Below are positions 24,952 through 31,652 of a DNA stretch of 43,576 bases, one piece after another; the stretch's first letter is position 1; each line of letters opens with the position of its first letter. The translations under genes and the position numbers were made by a program. Source of the DNA: an uncultured Verrucomicrobiales bacterium. GTDB lineage: Bacteria > Verrucomicrobiota > Verrucomicrobiia > Verrucomicrobiales > Akkermansiaceae. The notes below the pieces were generated by a model. That model ran no database searches, was not told the DNA's origin, and worked only from the letters and a program-made list of their open reading frames with translations. The DNA is taken from contig CAJQKQ010000074.1 of the NCBI GenBank assembly GCA_905478925.1, positions 1 through 43,576 on the forward strand. Direction: 5' to 3'.

Positions 24952-26538
24952 TCAATCTTTCTCGCCATCCGCTTGCTCGGGCTTGGCGGCTTGAGCGTTA
25001 ACCGCAGATAGACTCGTGCCGTCGAGCGGCCGGTAGCGGAAGTGGCTGAAACGGGCTTGGCCTTTGCCGGTGGTGAACAAGCCGGGGCGGACCGCGTGCC
25101 AGCCACCCAGCGCGTTGTGGTGGGTGCTGGATATCTCCAGGCTGGGCTGAATGATTTGCCAATCGCCAGCGGAATCCTTGTAGTAAAAACGAATGTCCTG
25201 CTTGTCGTTGACGATACGCAGTTCAACCTTCTTACGGTCGATCTTCGGCTCGGCGGTCCATCCATAACGCTTGATCGTCTTCTGGATTCGCCGGACTACG
25301 CCGTCGCTGGAGATCGCCATGCCGACATAAACTTCCGGCGAAAAGAAGAGCACCAGTCCGGCCGTGGTGCCACCGTCGACTTCGACCTCCGTTTCGATCT
25401 CGTATGCCCGATCCAGCGGCATGACACACAAGGGCATGCTGTCGCCGGCGTGGGTGCCGGCCGCTTTGAGTGTTAGCGACCCCTCGGCCAGTTTGAAACG
25501 TTTGGGGTCGTAGTGGCGGTGGAACTGCCACTGAATACCCAACTTGTCGGAGTCGAACTCATCGGCCAGTGGCATCTCGATCTTCACCGCTTTGTCCCAA
25601 CCCTCGGGCCAGCGGTCGGCCACTTTGAACCAGCCGTCCTCGGTCCATTCGATCGGTTCGATCAGCGTAGCGCGACCCAGCGAGGCGAAGCCGTTTCGCC
25701 AGCCGTGCAATACGCAGAACCAGTTTCCTCGCGGTCCTTCGACCAGCGTACCGTGCCCCTTTGACCACCACGTTTCGTCCCGGTCCCAGGTGCGGATGAT
25801 CGGATTGTGCGGCGAGTTCTCCCACGGCCCAAGCGGTCCGCGAGATCTGGCTGATACGACCATGTGGCTGGTAGCCGGGCCGGCCGTGCCGCCTTGGGCA
25901 CTGGTCAGATAATACCAATCGCCGCGTTTGTTAAGTTTGGGCGACTCCAGGCAGGGACATTCGATGGGCCAGTCGGCGGGAATGGGCCAACCCTTGTAGA
26001 CCTTCTTCGGCTCGGTGACGGTTCGCAGCCCGTCGGACGAAAGTTCCGCCGCCCGACCGCCGGAGAGATGCACGTATCGTTTGCCCTCCTTGTCGACCAC
26101 GTGACCCGGGTCGATATGCTTCACACTGAGCGACTTCGGCGCCGACCAGGGCCCCTTGGGGTGCTTGGCCGTGACGACGAAGTTCCCGCCCGAGGCCGGA
26201 TAGTAGATATAGAAAAGACCATCGTGCTTGATCATTTCGGGTGCCCAGATCGAGCCTTGGTGATTGACCACGGCGCGAGAGATTGGCCGCCAGGTTTGCA
26301 GGTCCTTCGAGTGCCACACGAGCAGCCCCGGTTGGTAGTCGAAGCTGGAATGGGTCATGTAGTAATCGTCGCCGTCCTTAACGATCGACGGATCGGCCCA
26401 ATTGCCAATCAGCAGGGGTTTGGCTGTCGTCGGCCGCGCGGCGACGGATGCAATCTCCTCGGCCACGGCGGTCGTAACGCACGCAAGGGAGAAAGTGCCA
26501 ATTACGAGAAATGCGGAACAAAGATTGCGGTAGTACAT
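24952..26538 (-). CDS. Secreted GH43 glycoside hydrolase
   Basis: The 528-residue protein has a signal peptide (to about residue 27, TTAVAEE) and a five-bladed GH43 propeller with the catalytic triad: Asp49 in NWADPSIV (base), Asp143 in KHIDPGHVVD (pKa modulator) and Glu198 in CPCLESPKL (acid). The C-terminal part (about 330-500) is a beta-sandwich as in two-domain GH43 arabinofuranosidases/xylosidases (motifs GSLTLKAAGTHAGDSMP, TTAGLVLFFSPEVYVGM). It should release arabinose or xylose from hemicellulose or arabinan; exact specificity cannot be read. ATG 26538 is preceded by GAGGATGGTGG, a fair ribosome-binding site. Neighbours are the convergent macroglobulin gene and a metallopeptidase-like gene on the same strand. 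Confidence 0.92.
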   Translation of the reverse strand: MYYRNLCSAFLVIGTFSLACVTTAVAEEIASVAARPTTAKPLLIGNWADPSIVKDGDDYYMTHSSFDYQPGLLVWHSKDLQTWRPISRAVVNHQGSIWAPEMIKHDGLFYIYYPASGGNFVVTAKHPKGPWSAPKSLSVKHIDPGHVVDKEGKRYVHLSGGRAAELSSDGLRTVTEPKKVYKGWPIPADWPIECPCLESPKLNKRGDWYYLTSAQGGTAGPATSHMVVSARSRGPLGPWENSPHNPIIRTWDRDETWWSKGHGTLVEGPRGNWFCVLHGWRNGFASLGRATLIEPIEWTEDGWFKVADRWPEGWDKAVKIEMPLADEFDSDKLGIQWQFHRHYDPKRFKLAEGSLTLKAAGTHAGDSMPLCVMPLDRAYEIETEVEVDGGTTAGLVLFFSPEVYVGMAISSDGVVRRIQKTIKRYGWTAEPKIDRKKVELRIVNDKQDIRFYYKDSAGDWQIIQPSLEISSTHHNALGGWHAVRPGLFTTGKGQARFSHFRYRPLDGTSLSAVNAQAAKPEQADGEKD

Positions 26539-26661
26539 GAACCACCATCCTCAGGTTCAGATTCAGGTTCAAGCACAGAAAGAGGTCAGTCAGGAATGCC
26601 GCTGCAATAAGCGGTTTTTCGGCGACCGAGCGCGGCCGCGAAAAAGGGGGGTGTTAATAAT

Positions 26662-28254
26662 TCAAGGGTTGTCCCCGACTGCCGTCTTGTTCATGGCAGC
26701 CTGGGCGGTTTGAATATTCTCGTTAAGCTTTTCGATTTTGGGTTTCATCTGCTTGTTGCGTTCGATGATCTTTTCCAGTTCGGCGTCGAAATCAACGTTC
26801 GGCGCCGGAGCGGCCTCCTGGGCGTCCATGGCCTTGGACAGAACTAGCATTTGCTCCCACAGGGCGTAGCGGTATGGCGAGGCGGCTCTAAGCCTGGCCT
26901 GGTCCGCCGGAGTGTTGCCCAGGCATATCGCGTAGATCCGGGCGAATTCGGCCTGGTCTTCGTGGATGGGCCCGTTCCCGTAATTCGAGACCGATATGTT
27001 GTCGTGAGTTTTGGCGACCCCGTTTTTCCACAAGATGTTCTCGTCCGTGTCACGCGCACGTTGTTCCAGCACGTGCCCGGCCTCGTGGATCAGGGTCCGG
27101 ACCGGGGCGCGCGGTATGATCCTCAGGAAATGTTGGGTTCCCTGTCCGGTCGCCCGGCCGCGCAGGGAGTCGTATACGGACAGGCCCAGTTTCCCTTCTT
27201 CCGAAACGACCTCAAGGCAACGGCGATAAGCCGGGGGCATCTTTTCGACTTTTTCCAGGGTCTTGGCGATCGTCGTTTTGGCTTTGTCTTCGATCGTGAC
27301 TTTGAACCTGGATTCTTCCAGAGCGATCTCCCACGTCTTGCCGGGCGTTTTTTCCTTTTTGTTTTCTATGGGCATCTTGACCGCGGTCGGGCCAGCGATG
27401 ATTTTGGCTTTTTCCTTATTGTTCTTGCCCATGGTCTTGGCCAGCGGGCCGAAGATTTTGTCGAGTTGCGGTTGCGGTTTGGCGCCGGAAAGTTCGAGCA
27501 TTTTTTCCCACAGGGCGAATCGCCCGGGGGCGAGTTTCTGGAGATCCTTCAATTTACCGCGTCCCAGCGAGTGGTCGATGCAAAACGCATAGAGACGGGC
27601 GAATTCGGCCAGGTCCTCGTGATTGACCTGATTGCCGTAGTTTGAGACGTCGATATTGTCTGCCTTGGCGGCCTGGGCCCATTTGTTCAGGAGTTCCTTG
27701 TCCGCATTACGAGCGCGTTGTTCGAGGATGTGTCCGGCTTCGTGAACAATCACACTGGCGGCGCGAGCAGGTTTCAGGGGGATCATGTTGAGGTAGCTTT
27801 GCCCACCGTGCGCCGCGGCTCCGCCGAGCGTTTTGTAGAAAGCCAATCCGGCTTTTTTGTCCTCGGACACGATCTCCAGAGCCCGACGGTAGGCGACGGG
27901 AATTCGCTCGGCATAGGTCAGGGCGGTTGCGAGCTTGAGCTCCGACACATCTTCGATCGTCACCTTGAAATCGCTCTGGCCGAGACGGATGCGCCATTGC
28001 TTGCCCGGCTTTTTGTTATTGGCCATCTTCATCTCGACCGGTCCGGAAACAACGGTTGCTTTCTGGAGGTTACTTGCGCCGATATCCTTCATGATCGGCG
28101 CAAAGATTTTAAAGAGCATCTGTCGCGGCGGGGGGGGGAGACGTTCTTTTTTCGCGTCCTTTTTTGCCTCCTGGGCCACGGTGGTCGCGGTCAGAACAGT
28201 AACAGCCAAAAGAGCTGTCAGGTAGGGTGAAACTTTGAATTTTGTTGTCAGCAT
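26662..28254 (-). CDS. Secreted protein with two tandem HEAGH zincin-like domains
   Basis: Starting at ATG 28254 (MLTTKFKVSPYLTALLAVTV, a signal peptide), 530 residues. It consists of two homologous halves of about 220 residues. Each has FKVTIED, then PxAYRRxLEIVSE or PPAYRRCLEVVSE, a zinc motif HEAGHxLEQRARxxD (residues 171-175 and 390-394) and a downstream glutamate/histidine block NHEDLAEFARLYAFC and IHEDQAEFARIYAIC. HExxH plus a distal acidic block is the gluzincin metallopeptidase pattern, and E in AEFAR may be the third zinc ligand (resembling anthrax lethal factor-like ATLF domains). I do not recognise a named family. A Met-Lys-rich tail (RNKQMKPKIEKLNENIQTAQ) looks coiled-coil. The reading frame upstream to 28434 lacks a signal peptide and was excluded. 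Confidence 0.75.
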   Translation of the reverse strand: MLTTKFKVSPYLTALLAVTVLTATTVAQEAKKDAKKERLPPPPRQMLFKIFAPIMKDIGASNLQKATVVSGPVEMKMANNKKPGKQWRIRLGQSDFKVTIEDVSELKLATALTYAERIPVAYRRALEIVSEDKKAGLAFYKTLGGAAAHGGQSYLNMIPLKPARAASVIVHEAGHILEQRARNADKELLNKWAQAAKADNIDVSNYGNQVNHEDLAEFARLYAFCIDHSLGRGKLKDLQKLAPGRFALWEKMLELSGAKPQPQLDKIFGPLAKTMGKNNKEKAKIIAGPTAVKMPIENKKEKTPGKTWEIALEESRFKVTIEDKAKTTIAKTLEKVEKMPPAYRRCLEVVSEEGKLGLSVYDSLRGRATGQGTQHFLRIIPRAPVRTLIHEAGHVLEQRARDTDENILWKNGVAKTHDNISVSNYGNGPIHEDQAEFARIYAICLGNTPADQARLRAASPYRYALWEQMLVLSKAMDAQEAAPAPNVDFDAELEKIIERNKQMKPKIEKLNENIQTAQAAMNKTAVGDNP

Positions 28255-28454
28255 CGGGTGATTTTTTCTGTGTGGTAATGTCCCTGGTCGCCTGTCCTGT
28301 AGTTCGACATGCGACGGATAGGCCATTGGTTTTTTTGTGAACCTATGCTGACGGGGAGTAGTATTCAAGGGATTAGGCCAATGATTATGGGGAGACGGCA
28401 AGGCAGGCGGACTGCTGTGCCTTTGCCTCTTCAACCGCTAAAAAGCGACGGACC

Positions 28455-28473
28455 TGAATGGCACATAGTTAAG
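28455..28473 (+). repeat. TGAATGGCACNNNGTTAAG motif, copy 1
   Basis: TGAATGGCACATAGTTAAG; a divergent relative of the copies at 28901-28919 and 29065-29083. It lies about 20 bases before the CTGTTGGGAAATTGC element. Confidence 0.5.
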
Positions 28474-28492
28474 AGCCTCCATCGTTGATTTT

Positions 28493-28590
28493 CTGTTGGG
28501 AAATTGCTTTTGAGGTGGGGGCTTGAGGTCGCCGTTGAGGGGATAGGCGTGCCGGTCGAAGCCTTGGCGAAGACTGGAGAGGGGAGGAAG
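28493..28590 (+). repeat. CTGCTAGG-type element, copy 6
   Basis: CTGTTGGGAAATTGCTTTTG, AGGTGGGGGCTTGAGGTCGC and CGTTGAGGGGATAGG, then GTGCCGGTCGAAGCCTTGGC and GAAGACTGGAGAGGGGAGG. The first half matches copy 4, the second half matches the minus strand of copy 5 (GCCGGTCG, GGCGAAGACTGGAGGG). It thus looks like a hybrid of the short and long versions of the family. Confidence 0.6.
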
Positions 28591-28671
28591 AAGTTTGCTA
28601 GTGCCGAGTGATTTGACGGCGGGTTTGATTTCATTGGCCGTCTATGTCCGCTGCGCTCCCGTTGTGATCAG

Positions 28672-28699
28672 GAGCAGACAGCGCTTACGCTGTCTGCTC
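28672..28699 (+). terminator. Perfect 12-bp hairpin
   Basis: GAGCAGACAGCG (28672-28683), loop CTTA, CGCTGTCTGCTC (28688-28699), followed by TTTGC. It is a strong palindrome. The short T-run makes it a weak intrinsic terminator at best, and no + strand gene ends here, so it may be another REP-like palindrome. Confidence 0.4.
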
Positions 28700-28900
28700 T
28701 TTGCATTGAACCCGATAAATCCATTCCCTAAAGGTCGCTCTTTTGAAGAGTCGTGCCAGCGTATTCCGCGATGGGGAACGTGTGATTGAGCGCAGTGAAA
28801 AGCAGATGGCGTGACGCGAGTGGGTTTGCTCTGCAGGTTTGTTTTTGCCCGATTGCCGATAGGACGAATGACGAAAAATGTTGCAATGCGACTCCTGACC

Positions 28901-28919
28901 CGAATGGCACGAGGTTAAG
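28901..28919 (+). repeat. TGAATGGCACGAGGTTAAG motif, copy 2
   Basis: CGAATGGCACGAGGTTAAG, one base different from copy 3. It is preceded by CTCCTGACC, and copy 3 by the equivalent GGTCAGGTG on its strand. Confidence 0.6.
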
Positions 28920-29064
28920 CGATTTTTCGTTGATTTAGTTAGATCTCCGTAGCTCTCAGGTATTGGCGGCAAGATCGGCCAAGGCCTTATGGTGCCGCAG
29001 TTCGAGCCCGTCTGTCTTTTCGGCTGACCTCTTTTTCTAAAAAGGCTCCACCATAGAAAAGGGC

Positions 29065-29083
29065 CTTAACCTCGTGCCATTCA
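29065..29083 (-). repeat. TGAATGGCACGAGGTTAAG motif, copy 3 (minus)
   Basis: On the minus strand: GGGGTCAGGTG then TGAATGGCACGAGGTTAAG. It lies next to the broken end of the sulfatase fragment, overlapping the end of its open frame. Confidence 0.6.
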
Positions 29084-29479
29084 CACCTGACCCCAGACAA
29101 GAGGGATCTGAGAGGGGTGAAAGGGGGTTTTGAAGTGCTTGGGCAAGGTGACGAGCTCCGGGAGGTTCGGCCGAACCCATTGGTGATTGCTGTAGATGCC
29201 GAGGCGGGAGGGGAGTTGTCCGGTGAGCAGGGACGCGCGGCAGGGTCCACACATTGGAGCCGGGACGTGGGCATTGGTGAAGAGGCGGCCCTGCTTGGCA
29301 AGTGCGTCGATGTTGGGAGTGTGGATGTTTCCGGGATAGTCATCGTTCATGCAGCCAACCCAGGTGCGCATGTCATCAATGGCGAGGAAGAGGACGTTGG
29401 GTTTTTCTTGTGCCGCTACCGTGAAGATCGATGGCAGAGTGAGGGTCAGGCAGGCGAGCAGTGTTGAAGATGTGTTCAC
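29081..29479 (-). pseudogene. 3'-truncated iduronate-2-sulfatase-like gene
   Basis: A 132-codon frame with signal peptide (MNTSSTLLACLTLTLPSIFT), metal-binding DD (FLAIDDMRTWVGCMND), the maturation motif CGPCR with Cys77 (PMCGPCRASLLTGQLPSRLG) and the start of the next strand (VRPNLPELVTLPKHFKT). It then stops resembling a sulfatase, reading PFHPSQIPLVWGQV across a fragment of the G-rich tail of the repeat (29101-29127) before a stop. About 350 residues including all downstream metal ligands are missing. S1_7-like sulfatases are normally about 480-500 residues. The break coincides with the repeat boundary, pointing to deletion or insertion there. Nonfunctional. Confidence 0.88.
29101..29127 (+). 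repeat. Partial CTGCTAGG-type element, copy 7 (tail only)
   Basis: GAGGGATCTGAGAGGGGTGA and AAGGGGG match copies 9 and 10 (GAGGGGATCGGAGAGGGGTG), but the CTGCTAGGAATTTGC head is missing. It abuts the truncated sulfatase. Confidence 0.7.
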
Positions 29480-29512
29480 GGTGGTCGCAGGAAGTAGGAG
29501 GTGGAAGCCTGG

Positions 29513-31210
29513 CTATTTGCCAACTGGGACTTCGTAGTCTTTCGTCTTAATATTCTTGATGACATTGCCGGATCCGAATTGTGGATTGGTTTGCATTTCC
29601 TCGGCACCGACGGATTTCTTCCAGGTTGCGAGATCGGCTAGGAGCTTGTCCCGCATTTCAGGCATTGTCTCGGCGAGATTTGTTTTCTCGGAGATGTCGT
29701 CCTGCAGATTGTAGAGTTCGATGTTCTCGGGGTCGTAGCTGACAATCAATTTCCAGTCACCTTGACGGATCACGGAGCAGGGGAGAGCGCTCGGGTGGCC
29801 GTTATAATGCGGGAAGTGCCAAAACAGGCTGTCACGCGTGAGTTTTTCTCCACGGGTCAGAGGCATGATGCTCAAGCCATCAATGTGTTGATGGGGGCGT
29901 TGTGTATGACCGAGAGCTTCTAACACGGTAGGGTAGACGTCATTGCTTATAATCGGTGTGGCATTCTCCCCAGGTTTGATTCCCGGGCTTTTTAATAGGA
30001 ACGGAACACGGATGCCACCTTCGTAGTAGCAGCCCTTGTTTCCACGTAGGGGGCTGTGATCTGTGGCTCCCGCGGCACCTCCGTTATCTGAGGTAAAGAT
30101 GATGAGGGTGTCCTCGTAGATGCCCTTTTGTTTGAGTGCGCTTACGATTCGACCAATGCTGTCGTCGATGCTTTCAACCATGCCAGCATAGATGTGGCGA
30201 TATTTTGAGAGTTTGGGCGCTTTTTTTGCATACTTGGCTATTTTGTCTTTCTTGGCCTGAAATGGTGTATGAACTCCGTAATAGCTCATGTAGAGCATGA
30301 ATGGTTTTTCTTCTTTTTTAATAAAGCTTACAGCTTCGTCAGTCAGCACATCAGTGAGGAAGTCACCTTTTTTGCCACCATCGTATGTCTGCCATTTTAC
30401 TCGTTTTCCTGTGGTGGGGATCGACCAATTTCCCTTGAATGGATAGAAGTAGTCGCCTGGATTGCCGTGGTCGCATCCGGCAACATTCTTATGGAAGCCT
30501 TGGTGACGAGGGTAATAGAACGGTTCTCCGCCAAGGTGCCATTTTCCGATAAAGCAATTCTGCATGCCAGAGGCTTTGAGGCTTTCAGCAAGAGTGAATT
30601 CTTCCAGCGGCATGGCGCGTAGAAAACGTCCTTCTCGTAACTTGTTCTTCGCAGCATCCCATCGTCCAGCGGGGAGCCAATTGGTTAACATCATTCGGGC
30701 TGGATACTTTCCAGTAAGCATGCTCGCCCGAGTGGGGGTGCACACCGCACAGGCGGCATAGGCGTCTGTGAACCGCAGGCTTTCTTTCGCAAGTTTGTCG
30801 ATATTAGGGGTCTCATAGTAATCGCTGCCATAGCAACCGAGATCTTTATAGCCAAGGTCATCGACAAGGAAGATGACGACGTTTTTGGCCGGGGCTGCGG
30901 CTAATGGAGCAACGAGGCTAAATAATATGGTGGTTAGGGTAAGATGGATTACTGCTAGGAAATTGCTTTTAGCGGGAGGCTCCTGAAGCAGCCGTTGGGC
31001 CGGACCGGAGGGCGGGGAGATGGTGGTTTTGGCGGTCAGTTTCACTGGCCGTGAGCGTAGCTTTCCAGACCGCTTTACCAAGAAGGTTTTTGGCAGCGGT
31101 TGGAGTTGGCCGGGCGGCGTAGGAATCTTCGAGAACCAAGGTGCGGCCATCATCGAGGGGGATTTCCTCGGGACACCATGTCGGCGCTGGTCGAAGGTCG
31201 AAGGTTGCAA
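29513..31210 (-). CDS. Sulfatase (S1_16-like) whose own start codon is lost
   Basis: The conserved part runs from about 30949 to 29513: signal peptide-like core (LTLTTILFSLVAPLAAAP), metal-binding DD in FLVDDLGYKDLGCYGSD, maturation motif CTPTR (Cys157 in the numbering from 31210), CFIGKWHLGGEPFYYP, FTSDNGGAAGATDHSPLRGN and a normal C-terminus. It looks catalytically complete. Upstream of AVIHLTLTT, however, there is no ATG: the frame enters a CTGCTAGG element (30951-31020) ending in GCAATTTCCTAGCAGTA at the exact spot where the start codon should be. The frame is open to an ATG at 31210 through unrelated sequence, which would bury the signal peptide about 87 residues in. So translation may be lost or start at a non-ATG codon near 30949. 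Confidence 0.8.
   Translation of the reverse strand: MQPSTFDQRRHGVPRKSPSMMAAPWFSKIPTPPGQLQPLPKTFLVKRSGKLRSRPVKLTAKTTISPPSGPAQRLLQEPPAKSNFLAVIHLTLTTILFSLVAPLAAAPAKNVVIFLVDDLGYKDLGCYGSDYYETPNIDKLAKESLRFTDAYAACAVCTPTRASMLTGKYPARMMLTNWLPAGRWDAAKNKLREGRFLRAMPLEEFTLAESLKASGMQNCFIGKWHLGGEPFYYPRHQGFHKNVAGCDHGNPGDYFYPFKGNWSIPTTGKRVKWQTYDGGKKGDFLTDVLTDEAVSFIKKEEKPFMLYMSYYGVHTPFQAKKDKIAKYAKKAPKLSKYRHIYAGMVESIDDSIGRIVSALKQKGIYEDTLIIFTSDNGGAAGATDHSPLRGNKGCYYEGGIRVPFLLKSPGIKPGENATPIISNDVYPTVLEALGHTQRPHQHIDGLSIMPLTRGEKLTRDSLFWHFPHYNGHPSALPCSVIRQGDWKLIVSYDPENIELYNLQDDISEKTNLAETMPEMRDKLLADLATWKKSVGAEEMQTNPQFGSGNVIKNIKTKDYEVPVGK
30951..31020 (+). repeat. CTGCTAGGAAATTGC element, long variant, copy 8
   Basis: ACTGCTAGGAAATTGCTTTT, then CTCCTGAAGCAGCCGTTGGG and CCGGACCGGAGGGCGGGGAG, close to copy 5. 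It lies directly at the missing start of the sulfatase gene. On the minus strand the sulfatase-proximal end reads AAAAGCAATTTCCTAGCAGT. Confidence 0.75.
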
Positions 31211-31298
31211 GCTGCCGAGCGTTACGGGTCACTCTTATGAAACTGGTGCTCGGAGCCCCGTTTCATCAATGATTTTCCCCGGGCGGGCCCGGGAGGGG
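31021..31298. other. Unassigned stretch between elements
   Basis: On the minus strand a coherent-looking frame (31232-30969) reads CPEEIPLDDGRTLVLEDS then YAARPTPTAAKNLLGKAV, which could be a gene scrap, but I recognise no family and it has no supported start; it runs into the repeat at its end. Nothing else is recognised. Confidence 0.35.
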
Positions 31299-31376
31299 GG
31301 CTGCTAGGAAATTGCTTTTGGGGTGGGGCGCTTGGGGGCGCCGTTGGAGGGATCTGAGAGGGGTGAAAGGGGGGTG
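31299..31376 (+). repeat. CTGCTAGGAAATTGC-type element, copy 9
   Basis: GGCTGCTAGGAAATTGCTTT, then GGGGTGGGGCGCTTGGGGGC and GCCGTTGGAGGGATCTGAGA, GGGGTGAAAGGGGGGTGG. The hairpin is GGCGC-TTGGGG-GCGCC. Nearly identical to copy 10. A GGGACTGTCCCC palindrome follows at 31427-31438. Confidence 0.8.
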
Positions 31377-31439
31377 GTCGTATCCAACGCCGCATTTCAC
31401 GAACCCCTTTTAATGCCGATCCTGCGGGACTGTCCCCTT

Positions 31440-31652
31440 TCACAACTTGAGGGACCAGTAGTCGTTAACGCTTTGTTTTTCGGAGGAGATTGGGAGTATT
31501 GGATCTTTGGTGGTCCAGTTCTGGGCGTTTGGATCGAAGCTGAGAGGGATGTCCGTCCAGGGACGGGCATCTTCTGATGATTGGCAGGTGTAGTTGAAGG
31601 CCGGATTCGTGGCTTGGAGGTGGGCAGACAGCTCTATTGCTGGGGAACCTGA
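31440..31652 (-). pseudogene. Frameshifted 3' end of the sulfatase-beta-helix gene
   Basis: Just past the stop of the fusion gene (31634) another minus-strand frame continues as coherent protein: SPAIELSAHLQATNPAFN, then YTCQSSEDARPWTDIPLSFD and PNAQNWTTKDPILPISS, ending NDYWSLKL and a stop at 31440. This pattern (NPAF.Y...S.D...WTDI..SFD) is a C-terminal module seen on exported PVC proteins. It follows naturally after IIPSQVP in the main protein, so a one- or two-base shift in the CCCC run at about 31648-31653 has probably cut off about 60 residues. A sequencing error is an alternative. Confidence 0.7.

Larger units (their letters stand above)
28255..29080. other. Repeat-filled intergenic region
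   Basis: No gene supported. It holds a CTGCTAGG-type element variant (28493-28590), three copies of a TGAATGGCACGAGGTTAAG-like motif and a perfect 12-bp-stem hairpin (28672-28699). One minus-strand frame near 28986-29037 ends in GLELRHHKALADLAANT, a plausible protein C-terminus, but has no start or recognisable homology; possibly a gene scrap. Confidence 0.5.

Noticed and set aside
28255..28434. Upstream extension of the HEAGH protein to 28434
   Set aside because: 60 codons without a signal peptide; a good leader begins at 28254.
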